From a virus, in IMG/VR virus record IMGVR_UViG_3300010430_000372, positions 1-28,356 of that record: DNA of 28,356 nt; one strand, 5' to 3'. The notes under the pieces were generated by a model, which saw only the letters and a program-made list of their open reading frames with translations, did not search any database and was not told the DNA's origin. Numbering within the stretch: the stretch's first letter is position 1; each line of letters opens with the position of its first letter. The translations under genes and the position numbers were made by a program. Below are positions 12,241-19,628 of the stretch, in pieces.

Positions 12241-13822
12241 ACGCACCGAAACTGAATTGAAGAACAGCAGAAAGGCCGCATGGAAATATAAGGAGCAATG
12301 GCGTTCTTTATTAGATGATGCGACTGAATACGCAATGCCACAGCGCAATCTATACGACAACCCAGCCAGAGGACAGCGCAAGGGCCACAACATCTTTGAC
12401 AACACATTGCAGAGATCATCAAACAAATTGGCCACACGTATGGTCAACACAATGTTCCCACATGATCGTTATTGGGGAATGTTGAAGGCTGGCCCTGGTG
12501 TTCCAGAGAGCGACCGAGACAAGCTTGATGCGGCGTTAGAAAAGGCATCACGTGGCGCATTTACTGTGATCAACAACCTTTCCAATTATCATGCGGCCGC
12601 AAGTGAAATGGCCTTGGATTTGGTTATTAGTACAGGCGCAATGATGATCCAACCAGGCGTGCCAAATGAACCTGTTATCTATCATGCCGCACCCAATGCA
12701 CAAGTGGCTTTTGAAAAAGGTCCTTATGGCCGTGTAAAAGGTGTTCACCGCAAGTGGAAACTAGAATGCGGAAACATTGAAGGCACGTGGCCAGATGCCA
12801 AGATTAGTGATGAAATGCGCAAGATGATCAAGGACAAGCCAGAAAAGGAAATCTTGGTTGAAGAAAGCACATATTGGAATGACTTTGAAGATGGCTTGGC
12901 ATATTACGATGTCACCATTGAAATGAAAAAAGGACAATCCAGCAGAATTGTTGAACGTGATATGACGTGGAAGCCTTGGGTGACACCACGTATGCAGACA
13001 GCGGCCAATGAGGTTGAAGGACGTGGACCAGTTATCCAGGCATTGCCAGATGTGAAGACCGTTGACAAGTTGGTTGAATTAACCTTGAAGAATGCGGCCC
13101 TTGCTGTTTCTGGTACATATACAGGTGTGGATGACGGTATCTTGAACCCGAACACAGCACGCATCAAACCAGGTGGCGTGATCCCTGTTAAGCGCAACCC
13201 AGGCCACCCACAAGGCCCTTCATTGTCACCATTGGAACGTGCAGGCGATTTCAATGTTGCCTTCATGGAGTATGAGCGCATCACCAATGCAATCAAAGCA
13301 ACCATGATGAATGATGACTTGCCACCGCTTGATGGCCAACCACGCACAGCCACAGAGATCATTGAACGTGTTCGCCAATTATCTGATGATTTGGGTGGAG
13401 CGTTTGGCCGTTTGAAAACAGAATGGATGATCCCTGTTATGAACACGACCATTGCCATTCTTGATCAGCATTGGGGATTGATTGAAATTCCTAATCTGAA
13501 AATTGATGGCGTGAATGTGGTATTCAATGTGACATCGCCTTTGGCACAGCAACAGAACATTGAAGAAGTTCAAACGATTGTGCAGGCCATTGAGATGTCG
13601 AATGCGTTGTTTGGTCCAAAGATCACAGCGATGGCATTTGAGATGGAGAAAATACCAACATATATTGCCAATAAATTGGGTGTTCCACATGAATTGATCC
13701 GTGATAAACCAGATCAAGAACAGTTACAGGCGACATTGCTTGAATATGCAAGCCAGCTTGAAGGCCAATCACCAGGCGCAGGCGGTCAGGTGATCGGTGA
13801 AGTAATCAACCCACAAGCCTAA
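12233..13822 (+). CDS. Portal (head-tail connector) protein, T7 type
   Basis: The start at 12233 is chosen for the AAGGAG site upstream. The product has 529 residues and matches the T7 gp8-type one-piece portal. Markers are WRSLLDDATEYAMPQRNLYD near the N-terminus, then FDNTLQRSSNKLATRMVNTM and FPHDRYWGML, and a C-terminal region with PLAQQQNIEEVQTIVQA. Twelve copies form the ring at one capsid vertex through which the terminase pumps DNA and to which the tail attaches. The C-terminus is Gly/Gln-rich. It is followed after 14 bases by the Bbp19-like gene, the order seen in podoviruses such as BPP-1. Confidence 0.92.
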   Translation: MARRTETELKNSRKAAWKYKEQWRSLLDDATEYAMPQRNLYDNPARGQRKGHNIFDNTLQRSSNKLATRMVNTMFPHDRYWGMLKAGPGVPESDRDKLDAALEKASRGAFTVINNLSNYHAAASEMALDLVISTGAMMIQPGVPNEPVIYHAAPNAQVAFEKGPYGRVKGVHRKWKLECGNIEGTWPDAKISDEMRKMIKDKPEKEILVEESTYWNDFEDGLAYYDVTIEMKKGQSSRIVERDMTWKPWVTPRMQTAANEVEGRGPVIQALPDVKTVDKLVELTLKNAALAVSGTYTGVDDGILNPNTARIKPGGVIPVKRNPGHPQGPSLSPLERAGDFNVAFMEYERITNAIKATMMNDDLPPLDGQPRTATEIIERVRQLSDDLGGAFGRLKTEWMIPVMNTTIAILDQHWGLIEIPNLKIDGVNVVFNVTSPLAQQQNIEEVQTIVQAIEMSNALFGPKITAMAFEMEKIPTYIANKLGVPHELIRDKPDQEQLQATLLEYASQLEGQSPGAGGQVIGEVINPQA

Positions 13823-13836
13823 TGGAGAGAAAAAAC

Positions 13837-14178
13837 ATGAGTGAACAACCAACAGGAATGCCGATATTGCCAAGAGAGGGCAAATGGAATTGGTTCGATG
13901 AAGCAGAAGAACAAGTTGCCCAATCGAACCAAGCCAACGGCGAATTGAACCAACAAGAATTGCAATTGATCTTTGCAAAGACATTCAACACAGATGATGG
14001 CCAGATTGTATTGCGCAACCTTATGAAGTTCTTGACCGAGGTAAAAGGCTTTGACCCTGCTTTGGGCTTCCATGATGGTGCGGCGCAGGGGTTTTATATG
14101 GAGGGCATGCGTGATATGGTTGCATATGTCAATCGAATGGTTGAAAGAGGAAACAACCCAAAGGGAGAAAATGAATGA
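13837..14178 (+). CDS. Bbp19-like phage protein
   Basis: The start at 13837 is used because GGAGAG lies 9-14 bases before it; an in-frame ATG at 13822 would place that site inside the coding sequence. The product has 113 residues. The core IFAKTFNTDDGQIVLRNLMK (about 45-64) matches the 'F...F.TEDGQ.VL..L' pattern of the Bbp19-like family, found between portal and scaffold genes in podoviruses. The C-terminal helix holds GFYMEGMRDMVAYVNRM. The function is not established; it may help capsid assembly. Its stop overlaps the scaffold start by 4 bases. Confidence 0.7.
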   Translation: MSEQPTGMPILPREGKWNWFDEAEEQVAQSNQANGELNQQELQLIFAKTFNTDDGQIVLRNLMKFLTEVKGFDPALGFHDGAAQGFYMEGMRDMVAYVNRMVERGNNPKGENE

Positions 14179-14987
14179 CCGAAACACAATCTTTATCAGC
14201 TTTGAATAATGAAGCAACAGAAGAAGAAGACAACACACCAGAATTTGAAACACCAACACAAGATCAGGGTGAAGATCAGCCACCAGAACCAACAAGCGCA
14301 CCTGAAACAGCTTCAACACGTCCTGATGGCCTTGAAGATAAGTTTTGGGATGAAGAAAAGGGCGAAGTGAAGTTTGATTTGCTTCATAAGAATTATCGTG
14401 AGTTGAGCAAGAAGTTTTCACAAGGTGATCACAAAGCACCTGAAACATTGGAAGGCTATGTCACAGATTTGCCAAAAGAAGTGAGTGATGCAATATTTGC
14501 CGCATCTGATGGCGATGCATCAGCCGATCCATTGATGCGAACAGCCCAGGAGACAGCCAAAGAATTGGGAATGTCATCTGATATGTTCAACAAATTCATG
14601 ACACCTATTCTGGCCAAGATTGGTGAGATCGATGCAGAATATTCCGTTGATGCCCAAGCAGAGATCGCAAAGCTTGGTCCTAATGGTAAAGAGGTTCTAT
14701 CCCACATGATCCATCAAGGTGAACAGCTTCTTGCCCAGGGTATTTTCAGCGATGAAGAACACCAGGCATATGACATGATCGCAGGATCAGCCGCAGGGAT
14801 GCGCATGTTGCAGAAGGTTGCACAGCATCTTGATAAAGGTGAAGTCCGCATTCCAACCAATCCGAAGATCGATAGCGGATTGCCATCACGTGAAGAATTG
14901 TCCGAGATGTTGAACAGCGAGAAATACACAAAAGATGCAGATTTCCGCAAAAAGGTTGACGACATGTACGAAAGAATGTCAAAGTAA
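14175..14987 (+). CDS. Capsid assembly scaffolding protein
   Basis: The protein has 270 residues. The first 60 are acidic and rich in Glu, Thr and Pro. Then comes GLEDKFWDEEKGEVKFDLLH, a motif found at the start of T7-like scaffold proteins, followed by a helical coiled-coil type middle. The C-terminus is basic (DADFRKKVDDMYERMSK), as in scaffolds that bind the capsid shell. It lies directly upstream of the major capsid gene, the standard place. Scaffolds shape the prohead and leave before DNA entry. It is separated from the capsid gene by a 202-base regulatory gap. Confidence 0.85.
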   Translation: MTETQSLSALNNEATEEEDNTPEFETPTQDQGEDQPPEPTSAPETASTRPDGLEDKFWDEEKGEVKFDLLHKNYRELSKKFSQGDHKAPETLEGYVTDLPKEVSDAIFAASDGDASADPLMRTAQETAKELGMSSDMFNKFMTPILAKIGEIDAEYSVDAQAEIAKLGPNGKEVLSHMIHQGEQLLAQGIFSDEEHQAYDMIAGSAAGMRMLQKVAQHLDKGEVRIPTNPKIDSGLPSREELSEMLNSEKYTKDADFRKKVDDMYERMSK

Positions 14988-15019
14988 TGTCTTACTTCCT
15001 AAAGTATGCTTGCTGAGTT

Positions 15020-15051
15020 AAAGCCCTTGTTTTTGACAGGGGCTTTTTTTT
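15020..15051 (+). terminator. Rho-independent terminator after the scaffold gene
   Basis: AAAGCCCTTG (15020-15029) pairs with CAGGGGCTTT (15037-15046): 10 bp with one T-G, around a 7-base loop. T residues run to 15051. It would stop most transcription from upstream head genes. Confidence 0.9.
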
Positions 15052-15062
15052 GTGTATATAAT
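15033..15062 (+). promoter_or_regulatory. Consensus sigma-70 promoter for the capsid genes, inside the terminator
   Basis: Perfect TTGACA (15033-15038) and perfect TATAAT (15057-15062) are 18 bases apart. The -35 occupies the terminator's loop and the first bases of its right arm; the spacer includes the T-run. Transcription would start near 15069. This is the best promoter in the window. Confidence 0.85.
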
Positions 15063-15068
15063 AGACGC

Positions 15069-15095
15069 ATCGGACACCCATATTCATGGCCCGAT
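15069..15095 (+). promoter_or_regulatory. Hairpin at the predicted 5' end of the capsid mRNA
   Basis: ATCGG (15069-15073) pairs with CCGAT (15091-15095). Within it CCAT (15078-15081) pairs with ATGG (15086-15089). It sits at the expected transcript start, where 5' hairpins protect mRNA from RNase E. The remaining leader to 15189 holds a palindrome AAAACGTTTT (15153-15162) and no gene. Confidence 0.5.
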
Positions 15096-15189
15096 ATAAA
15101 AACCGCCGCAAGGCAAGTAAGACGACCCATATATTTTTGGACACTCGACTGAAAAACGTTTTAACAGACATTTTTACAGGAGAAACGGA

Positions 15190-16041
15190 ATGTCAAAATT
15201 TCTAACAGATGGGCAAATCCAACAATTCGATGACATGGTGAAGCACGCATACCAAACAAATGGTTCTGGCTTGCGCAACGCCGTTCGTGTCAAAACTGGT
15301 GTAGTAGGTAATCAACATAAGTTCCCGACAATGGGTAAGGGTATTGCGACAGCACGTGTGCCACAAACTGATGTTGTGCCTATGAACATTTCGCATGCAC
15401 GCAAAACAGCCACATTGACTGATTGGAATGCGCCTGAATACACAGACATTTTTGATCAACAAAAGAACAACGTAGACGAGCGCAAAGAATTGGCCGCTGT
15501 GATCGCTGGTGCTATTGGCCGCCGTGAAGATCAGTTAATTCTTGATGCATTGGATGCGGCAAGTACAACATTGACAGTTTCGGATGATGAAGGTGGTACA
15601 GGTACAAACTTGAACACAGCCAAATTCCGCAAAACAAAACAGCTATTGGATGCCAACGGTGTTCCAAAGGCAGACCGTCACATGGTTGTGCATGCAAACA
15701 ACATCTATGGCTTGCTAGGTGATGCAGACGCATCAACATTCGACAAGAACGCAATCAAAGCCCTTGTTGATGGTGAGATCACAAAATGGTTGGGCTTCAA
15801 TATCATCACAGTTGAAGATCGTGATGAAGGCGGCTTGCCAATCGCATCAAACCACCGCACAGGCTATGCCTTCCATGGTGGCATGATGGGTTCAGTTGGC
15901 TTGGCAGTCGGTATTGAATTCCGTACAGAGGTAAACTATATAGCCGAGAAAACATCTTGGTTGTCAAACGGCCTGTTCAGCGCAGGTGCGGTTGCAATCG
16001 ATGCAGGCGGTATCGTTGAAATCACAATGGATGAAAGCTAA
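15190..16041 (+). CDS. Major capsid protein
   Basis: The protein has 283 residues and begins MSKFLTDGQIQQFDDMVKHA. It has the features of the podoviral capsid family found in BPP-1-like phages: VVPMNISHARKTATLTDW, YTDIFDQQKNNVDERKELA, a central LLDANGVPKADRHMVVHAN, and a C-terminal VEITMDES after SAGAVAIDAGGI. An HK97-type shell fold is expected for this family but cannot be shown from sequence alone. It has its own consensus promoter, a structured leader and a good AGGAG ribosome site, which suits the most abundant virion protein. It is followed after 15 bases by the decoration-like gene. Confidence 0.85.
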   Translation: MSKFLTDGQIQQFDDMVKHAYQTNGSGLRNAVRVKTGVVGNQHKFPTMGKGIATARVPQTDVVPMNISHARKTATLTDWNAPEYTDIFDQQKNNVDERKELAAVIAGAIGRREDQLILDALDAASTTLTVSDDEGGTGTNLNTAKFRKTKQLLDANGVPKADRHMVVHANNIYGLLGDADASTFDKNAIKALVDGEITKWLGFNIITVEDRDEGGLPIASNHRTGYAFHGGMMGSVGLAVGIEFRTEVNYIAEKTSWLSNGLFSAGAVAIDAGGIVEITMDES

Positions 16042-16056
16042 GAAAGGGATTAAATC

Positions 16057-16365
16057 ATGGCTTTAGATACAGCAAACTTTGCCCCAGGTGGCAATCAATC
16101 AAAACCATTGTCAGGTGCAGGCACAGCCACATTGAAGGGTGCGCCATCTATCTGGACATATGCGACAAATGACACGGTAGCGACTGTGAATACAGAAGGT
16201 TACTTCAATGATCTAACATCCACATTGAATGTTGGTGATTTCATTTTCGCTTCATGTGATCTTGATGGAACACCAGCACCAGCCATCTTGTATGTTACAA
16301 GCAACACAGGTGGTGTGGTTGACGTTGCAGATGGCACAACCATCACAACGACTGACACAGACTAA
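16057..16365 (+). CDS. Head decoration-like or minor virion protein
   Basis: The protein has 102 residues, is beta-rich and contains no Lys after residue 28. The pattern SIWTYATNDTVATVNTEGYF, followed by LNVGDFIFASCD and a Thr-rich end (DGTTITTTDTD), is common in small proteins encoded right after capsid genes in podoviruses. They often decorate the capsid or join a head fibre. The gene lies between the capsid gene and a terminator, so it would be made at high, similar levels. The assignment rests on pattern and place; binding to the shell is inferred. Confidence 0.65.
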   Translation: MALDTANFAPGGNQSKPLSGAGTATLKGAPSIWTYATNDTVATVNTEGYFNDLTSTLNVGDFIFASCDLDGTPAPAILYVTSNTGGVVDVADGTTITTTDTD

Positions 16366-16390
16366 AACTAGCCCAACGGCTAAAATTGAG

Positions 16391-16422
16391 AGGGCCAGGG
16401 GCATTCAACCCTTGGCCCTTTT
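16391..16422 (+). terminator. Terminator closing the capsid cassette
   Basis: AGGGCCAGGGG (16391-16401) pairs with CCCTTGGCCCT (16409-16419), 11 bp with one G-T. The T-run is short (TTTTATTTA), so termination may be partial and allow some read-through into the tail genes. A smaller hairpin (TAGCC 16369-16373 with GGCTA 16378-16382) precedes it. Confidence 0.75.
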
Positions 16423-16440
16423 ATTTAGGAGAAATTGAAA

Positions 16441-17073
16441 ATGGCAACAATTACAAAATTTGGAACAACCGATATTGAAGTGTGTTCACGATCATTAGTT
16501 CTTCTTGGTGAAAGTTCTATTGATAGCCTTGATGGGGATGATGACATCACAACAATTTGCAACCAGGTTTATCCGTTGGTCCGTGCAGAGGTGATGACGA
16601 TCCATAAATGGCGTTTCACAATTGAAAAACACCAGCTTGCACGCAAGACAGCAACACCAACAAATCAATATCAATATGCATTCGCACAGCCTTCAAACCG
16701 CCTGGATGATCCATTTGCGATTTATTCTGATGGTTCGGTGGGTGCGCATCCAATGCTTGGTGGATGGGATATTTTTGGCGGTGATGTTTATTCAGACCAA
16801 CCAGATTTATATGGTGATTATCAAGTGGACGTTCCTGAAAAACTATGGCCACCATATATGCAGGTTCTTATGTCTTTGGTGCTTGCAGGACGCTTGGCCG
16901 AGCCAGTAACAGATGACACCAGCAAGAAGCGTGAATATTTGGTTGATGCGTATGGCACACCAGGCACAGGCGATGAAGGCGGATATTTGGCCAAGGCACG
17001 CATTCTTGATAGTCAGTCCAGACCGTCCGATGGCTTTAAAGATTTTTCATTGTTAGATGCGAGGTTCTCATAA
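16441..17073 (+). CDS. Tail tubular protein A (T7 gp11-like)
   Basis: The start at 16441 uses the AGGAG site at 16427-16431, which is also just past the terminator. The product has 210 residues. It begins with DIEVCSRSLVLLGESSIDSL, the N-terminal helix and turn typical of gp11-like proteins. It continues with YPLVRAEVMTIHKWRF, then PSNRLDDPFAIYSDG, and LWPPYMQVLMSLVLAGRLAE. These match the family in order. The protein forms the ring joining the portal to the nozzle in short-tailed phages. The next gene, tubular protein B, follows after 1 base. Confidence 0.88.
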   Translation: MATITKFGTTDIEVCSRSLVLLGESSIDSLDGDDDITTICNQVYPLVRAEVMTIHKWRFTIEKHQLARKTATPTNQYQYAFAQPSNRLDDPFAIYSDGSVGAHPMLGGWDIFGGDVYSDQPDLYGDYQVDVPEKLWPPYMQVLMSLVLAGRLAEPVTDDTSKKREYLVDAYGTPGTGDEGGYLAKARILDSQSRPSDGFKDFSLLDARFS

Positions 17074-17074
17074 G

Positions 17075-19042
17075 ATGGGTAGATTGATCAGAGCATTAAA
17101 ATCAGAATTCACAAGTGGAGAACTTGATCCGCTTTTGGATGTTCGCACGCAGATTACACACTATGCAACAGGTGCTTCCGTATTGAAAAACGTGTTCCCT
17201 TTGCCACAAGGTGGATTGAAGCGTAGACCTGGCCTTGAAATGATCAAGGACGTAACAACAACCAATTCAGGAAACAGCGCATCTGATGGCGTTGCTTTCA
17301 TTGATTTTGAGTTCTCAACAGACACAACATATGGCCTTTTATTCTTGGATCAGGAATTTCATGTTCTGAAAGATGGCGAAGTTGTTCACACCCAAACATC
17401 AGGCGTGCCGTGGACAGGGGCGCAATTGGCCAAGATTTCATGGACGCAATCAGCAGATACATTGATCATTTTTCATGAAGATGTTCAGCCATACAAAATC
17501 TTGCGTGTGTCTGATACGTCCTGGACCATTTCAGCTATCACATTTGATTACATTCCTAAATATGATTATTCGCCATCAACAACCAACCCAGCGGCGGACA
17601 TTACACCAGAAGATACACAAGGCCAGATCAAGATCACGGCGAGCGCATCTATCTTTTCCGCATCAGATGTGGATCAGAAGATTGCAGGAAATGGCGGTCA
17701 GGCACGCATCGTGCAATTCAATTCAGCCACAGAGGTGATCGCATCGGTTGAAATTAATTTCTTCAACAATGATTTGATTGCGAATGGTGATTGGGAATTA
17801 TTGTCAGGCTTTGAAGATGCATGGAGTAATTCACGTGGGTGGCCAGCAACAGGCACATTCCATGAAGGCCGTTTGTTCGTTGGTGGTGGTCCACGTCCTT
17901 CAACCGTTTGGGGATCACGTGTGGCACAGTTCTTTGACTTTAAGCCAGGCACAGGCTTGGACAATGAGCCAGTTGAAGTGACAATGGACACAGACAAGCT
18001 GAATACAATTTTCAACATGAAATCCAATCGTGATTTGCAAATCTTCACAAATGGCGGTGAGTTTTATGAACCTGGCAACCCGATCACACCAAACAATTTT
18101 GCACCACGTAGACAGACAGGACGTGGATCAAAAGAAGGTGTTCCAGTTATTGAATTAGATGGCGCAACATTATTCGTTCAGCGTGGTGGCAAGGCCGTTC
18201 GTGAATTTGTCTTTGATGATGCAAGCCAGGCATACAATTCTGACAACCTTTCATTGCTTTCATCTCACTTGATCAATGACCCAGTTGCATTTGCCAAGCG
18301 CAGATCGATCAGCACGGATGAAGCGGACATTCTATTGATCGTGAATGCTGATGGCACAATGTCTATTTGTTCAACCTTGAGATCACAACAGGTGGTTGCT
18401 TGGGCGCAAGTGACATCGCCAAACTGTGAATTCATTTCATGTGGTGTGGATAATGCGGACATGTATGCCGTGACAAAACGCACCATCGATGGATCAACAA
18501 AATATTTCATCGAGTTCTTCAATGAAGATCATTTGTTAGATAGTTCGGTGCGAAAAACAACAGGGCTTCCAAGTGATGCGGTATCGGCCGCACATTTGCC
18601 CAACACAACGGTTGATGTCATTGCTGATGATAGTGTGATGGCTGATATTGATTTGGATGGTTCAGGTAATGGCACAATGGAGCGTGATGCGGAAACATAT
18701 TCCGAAATCGGCTTGGATTTTGAAGTGCGAGTTGAAACCATGCCAATTGAATTTGATGTTGAAAATGGCACAAGCATTGGCATCAAAAAGCGTGTCGTTG
18801 AAGTAACAGCGGCGATGATTGAAACAGGTTCTTTGGTGATTAACGTGAATAACAAAGTGGTGTTCAGGCAGTTCGGTTTATCTGGTTCGGGTAGCCCATT
18901 GGATGCACCGCCACCAAAGTTCACAGGACGCAAGACAATTGCAGGTATTTTGGGTTATGATGAAGTGAAGAAAATCATAATCACGCAGGATCAACCAGCC
19001 CCCATGACATTGCTTGGGGTATCAGCGAAAGTGAGTTTGTAA
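17075..19042 (+). CDS. Tail tubular protein B (T7 gp12-like nozzle)
   Basis: The start at 17075 immediately follows the previous stop and has an AGG-type site in the end of that gene. The product has 655 residues. It opens with LIRALKSEFTSGELDPLLDV and YATGASVLKNVFPLPQGGLK, then RRPGLEMI, the recognisable start of gp12-like nozzle proteins. The middle has SRGWPATGTFHEGRLFVGGG and SRVAQFFDFKPG, conserved blocks of the family. The protein is beta-rich and forms the tail nozzle through which DNA leaves. It is followed by the internal virion protein genes, as in T7. Confidence 0.9.
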   Translation: MGRLIRALKSEFTSGELDPLLDVRTQITHYATGASVLKNVFPLPQGGLKRRPGLEMIKDVTTTNSGNSASDGVAFIDFEFSTDTTYGLLFLDQEFHVLKDGEVVHTQTSGVPWTGAQLAKISWTQSADTLIIFHEDVQPYKILRVSDTSWTISAITFDYIPKYDYSPSTTNPAADITPEDTQGQIKITASASIFSASDVDQKIAGNGGQARIVQFNSATEVIASVEINFFNNDLIANGDWELLSGFEDAWSNSRGWPATGTFHEGRLFVGGGPRPSTVWGSRVAQFFDFKPGTGLDNEPVEVTMDTDKLNTIFNMKSNRDLQIFTNGGEFYEPGNPITPNNFAPRRQTGRGSKEGVPVIELDGATLFVQRGGKAVREFVFDDASQAYNSDNLSLLSSHLINDPVAFAKRRSISTDEADILLIVNADGTMSICSTLRSQQVVAWAQVTSPNCEFISCGVDNADMYAVTKRTIDGSTKYFIEFFNEDHLLDSSVRKTTGLPSDAVSAAHLPNTTVDVIADDSVMADIDLDGSGNGTMERDAETYSEIGLDFEVRVETMPIEFDVENGTSIGIKKRVVEVTAAMIETGSLVINVNNKVVFRQFGLSGSGSPLDAPPPKFTGRKTIAGILGYDEVKKIIITQDQPAPMTLLGVSAKVSL

Positions 19043-19043
19043 A

Positions 19044-19628
19044 ATGGTAAGCGCAACAATGGCATTATTGGCAGGGGGAGCAACAGCAGGCACAGCCGCC
19101 GCAGGTGCGGCCGCCGCCGCAGGTACAGCAGGAACGGTGGCCGCAGGTGCAGGAGCAGCCGCCGCCGCAACAGGTATGACACTTGGAACAAAATTGATGA
19201 TCGGAAGCACGATTTTTTCTGGCTTGTCATCGATCATGGGTGGTATGGCGCAGAAGGGTCAAATGGATGCACAAGCCCAGATGGAAAGCTTTAATGCAAA
19301 GCAAGAATTGATCCGTGGCCGTGAAGAAGCCAACCAGGTACGTGAAAACCTTGCAAGAAGCTTGGCAACAGCACAGGCAACAGGTGCGGCACAAGGAATT
19401 GACATTTCATCTGGATCACCAGAAACATTGGCATTCCAAGCCATGCAAGATGCGGATGACAGCATCCAATCCATCAGACGCAATGCACGCATCGGATCAG
19501 CGACAAAGCGAATGAGTGCGAAGGCGTTGAAGTCAAAAGGCAAGTCCGCAAAAACAAGTGGCTTTGTTCGTGGCTTGAGTAGCCTGGCAAAAGCTGGTGG
19601 CCAATTATCAGATGCAGGAGCGTTCTAA
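19044..19628 (+). CDS. Internal virion protein (T7 gp14-like)
   Basis: The protein has 194 residues. The first 65 are Gly/Ala/Thr-rich and hydrophobic (for example AGTAAAGAAAAAGTAGTVAA), likely membrane-active. A helical part follows, with AQMESFNAKQELIRGREEAN and GIDISSGSPETLAFQAM, a pattern found in gp14-like proteins of many podoviruses. These proteins are packed in the head and ejected first, forming a pore in the outer membrane. Ala-Ala codons here are almost always GCC or GCG followed by GCC or GCA. The single GCWGC site of the window is at 19155. The stop overlaps the next start as TAATG. Confidence 0.75.
   Translation: MVSATMALLAGGATAGTAAAGAAAAAGTAGTVAAGAGAAAAATGMTLGTKLMIGSTIFSGLSSIMGGMAQKGQMDAQAQMESFNAKQELIRGREEANQVRENLARSLATAQATGAAQGIDISSGSPETLAFQAMQDADDSIQSIRRNARIGSATKRMSAKALKSKGKSAKTSGFVRGLSSLAKAGGQLSDAGAF

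Larger units (their letters stand above)
14989..15123. repeat. 9-bp inverted repeat bracketing the capsid regulatory region
   Basis: GTCTTACTT (14989-14997) and AAGTAAGAC (15115-15123) are perfect complements 117 bases apart. They enclose the terminator, the promoter and the 5' hairpin. In a read-through transcript they could close a large structure; in the transcript started at the promoter only the right arm is present. Confidence 0.6.

Noticed and set aside
15033-15189. Riboswitch in the capsid leader
   Set aside because: Only short hairpins are present and no known aptamer pattern. A stabilising 5' hairpin explains what is seen.
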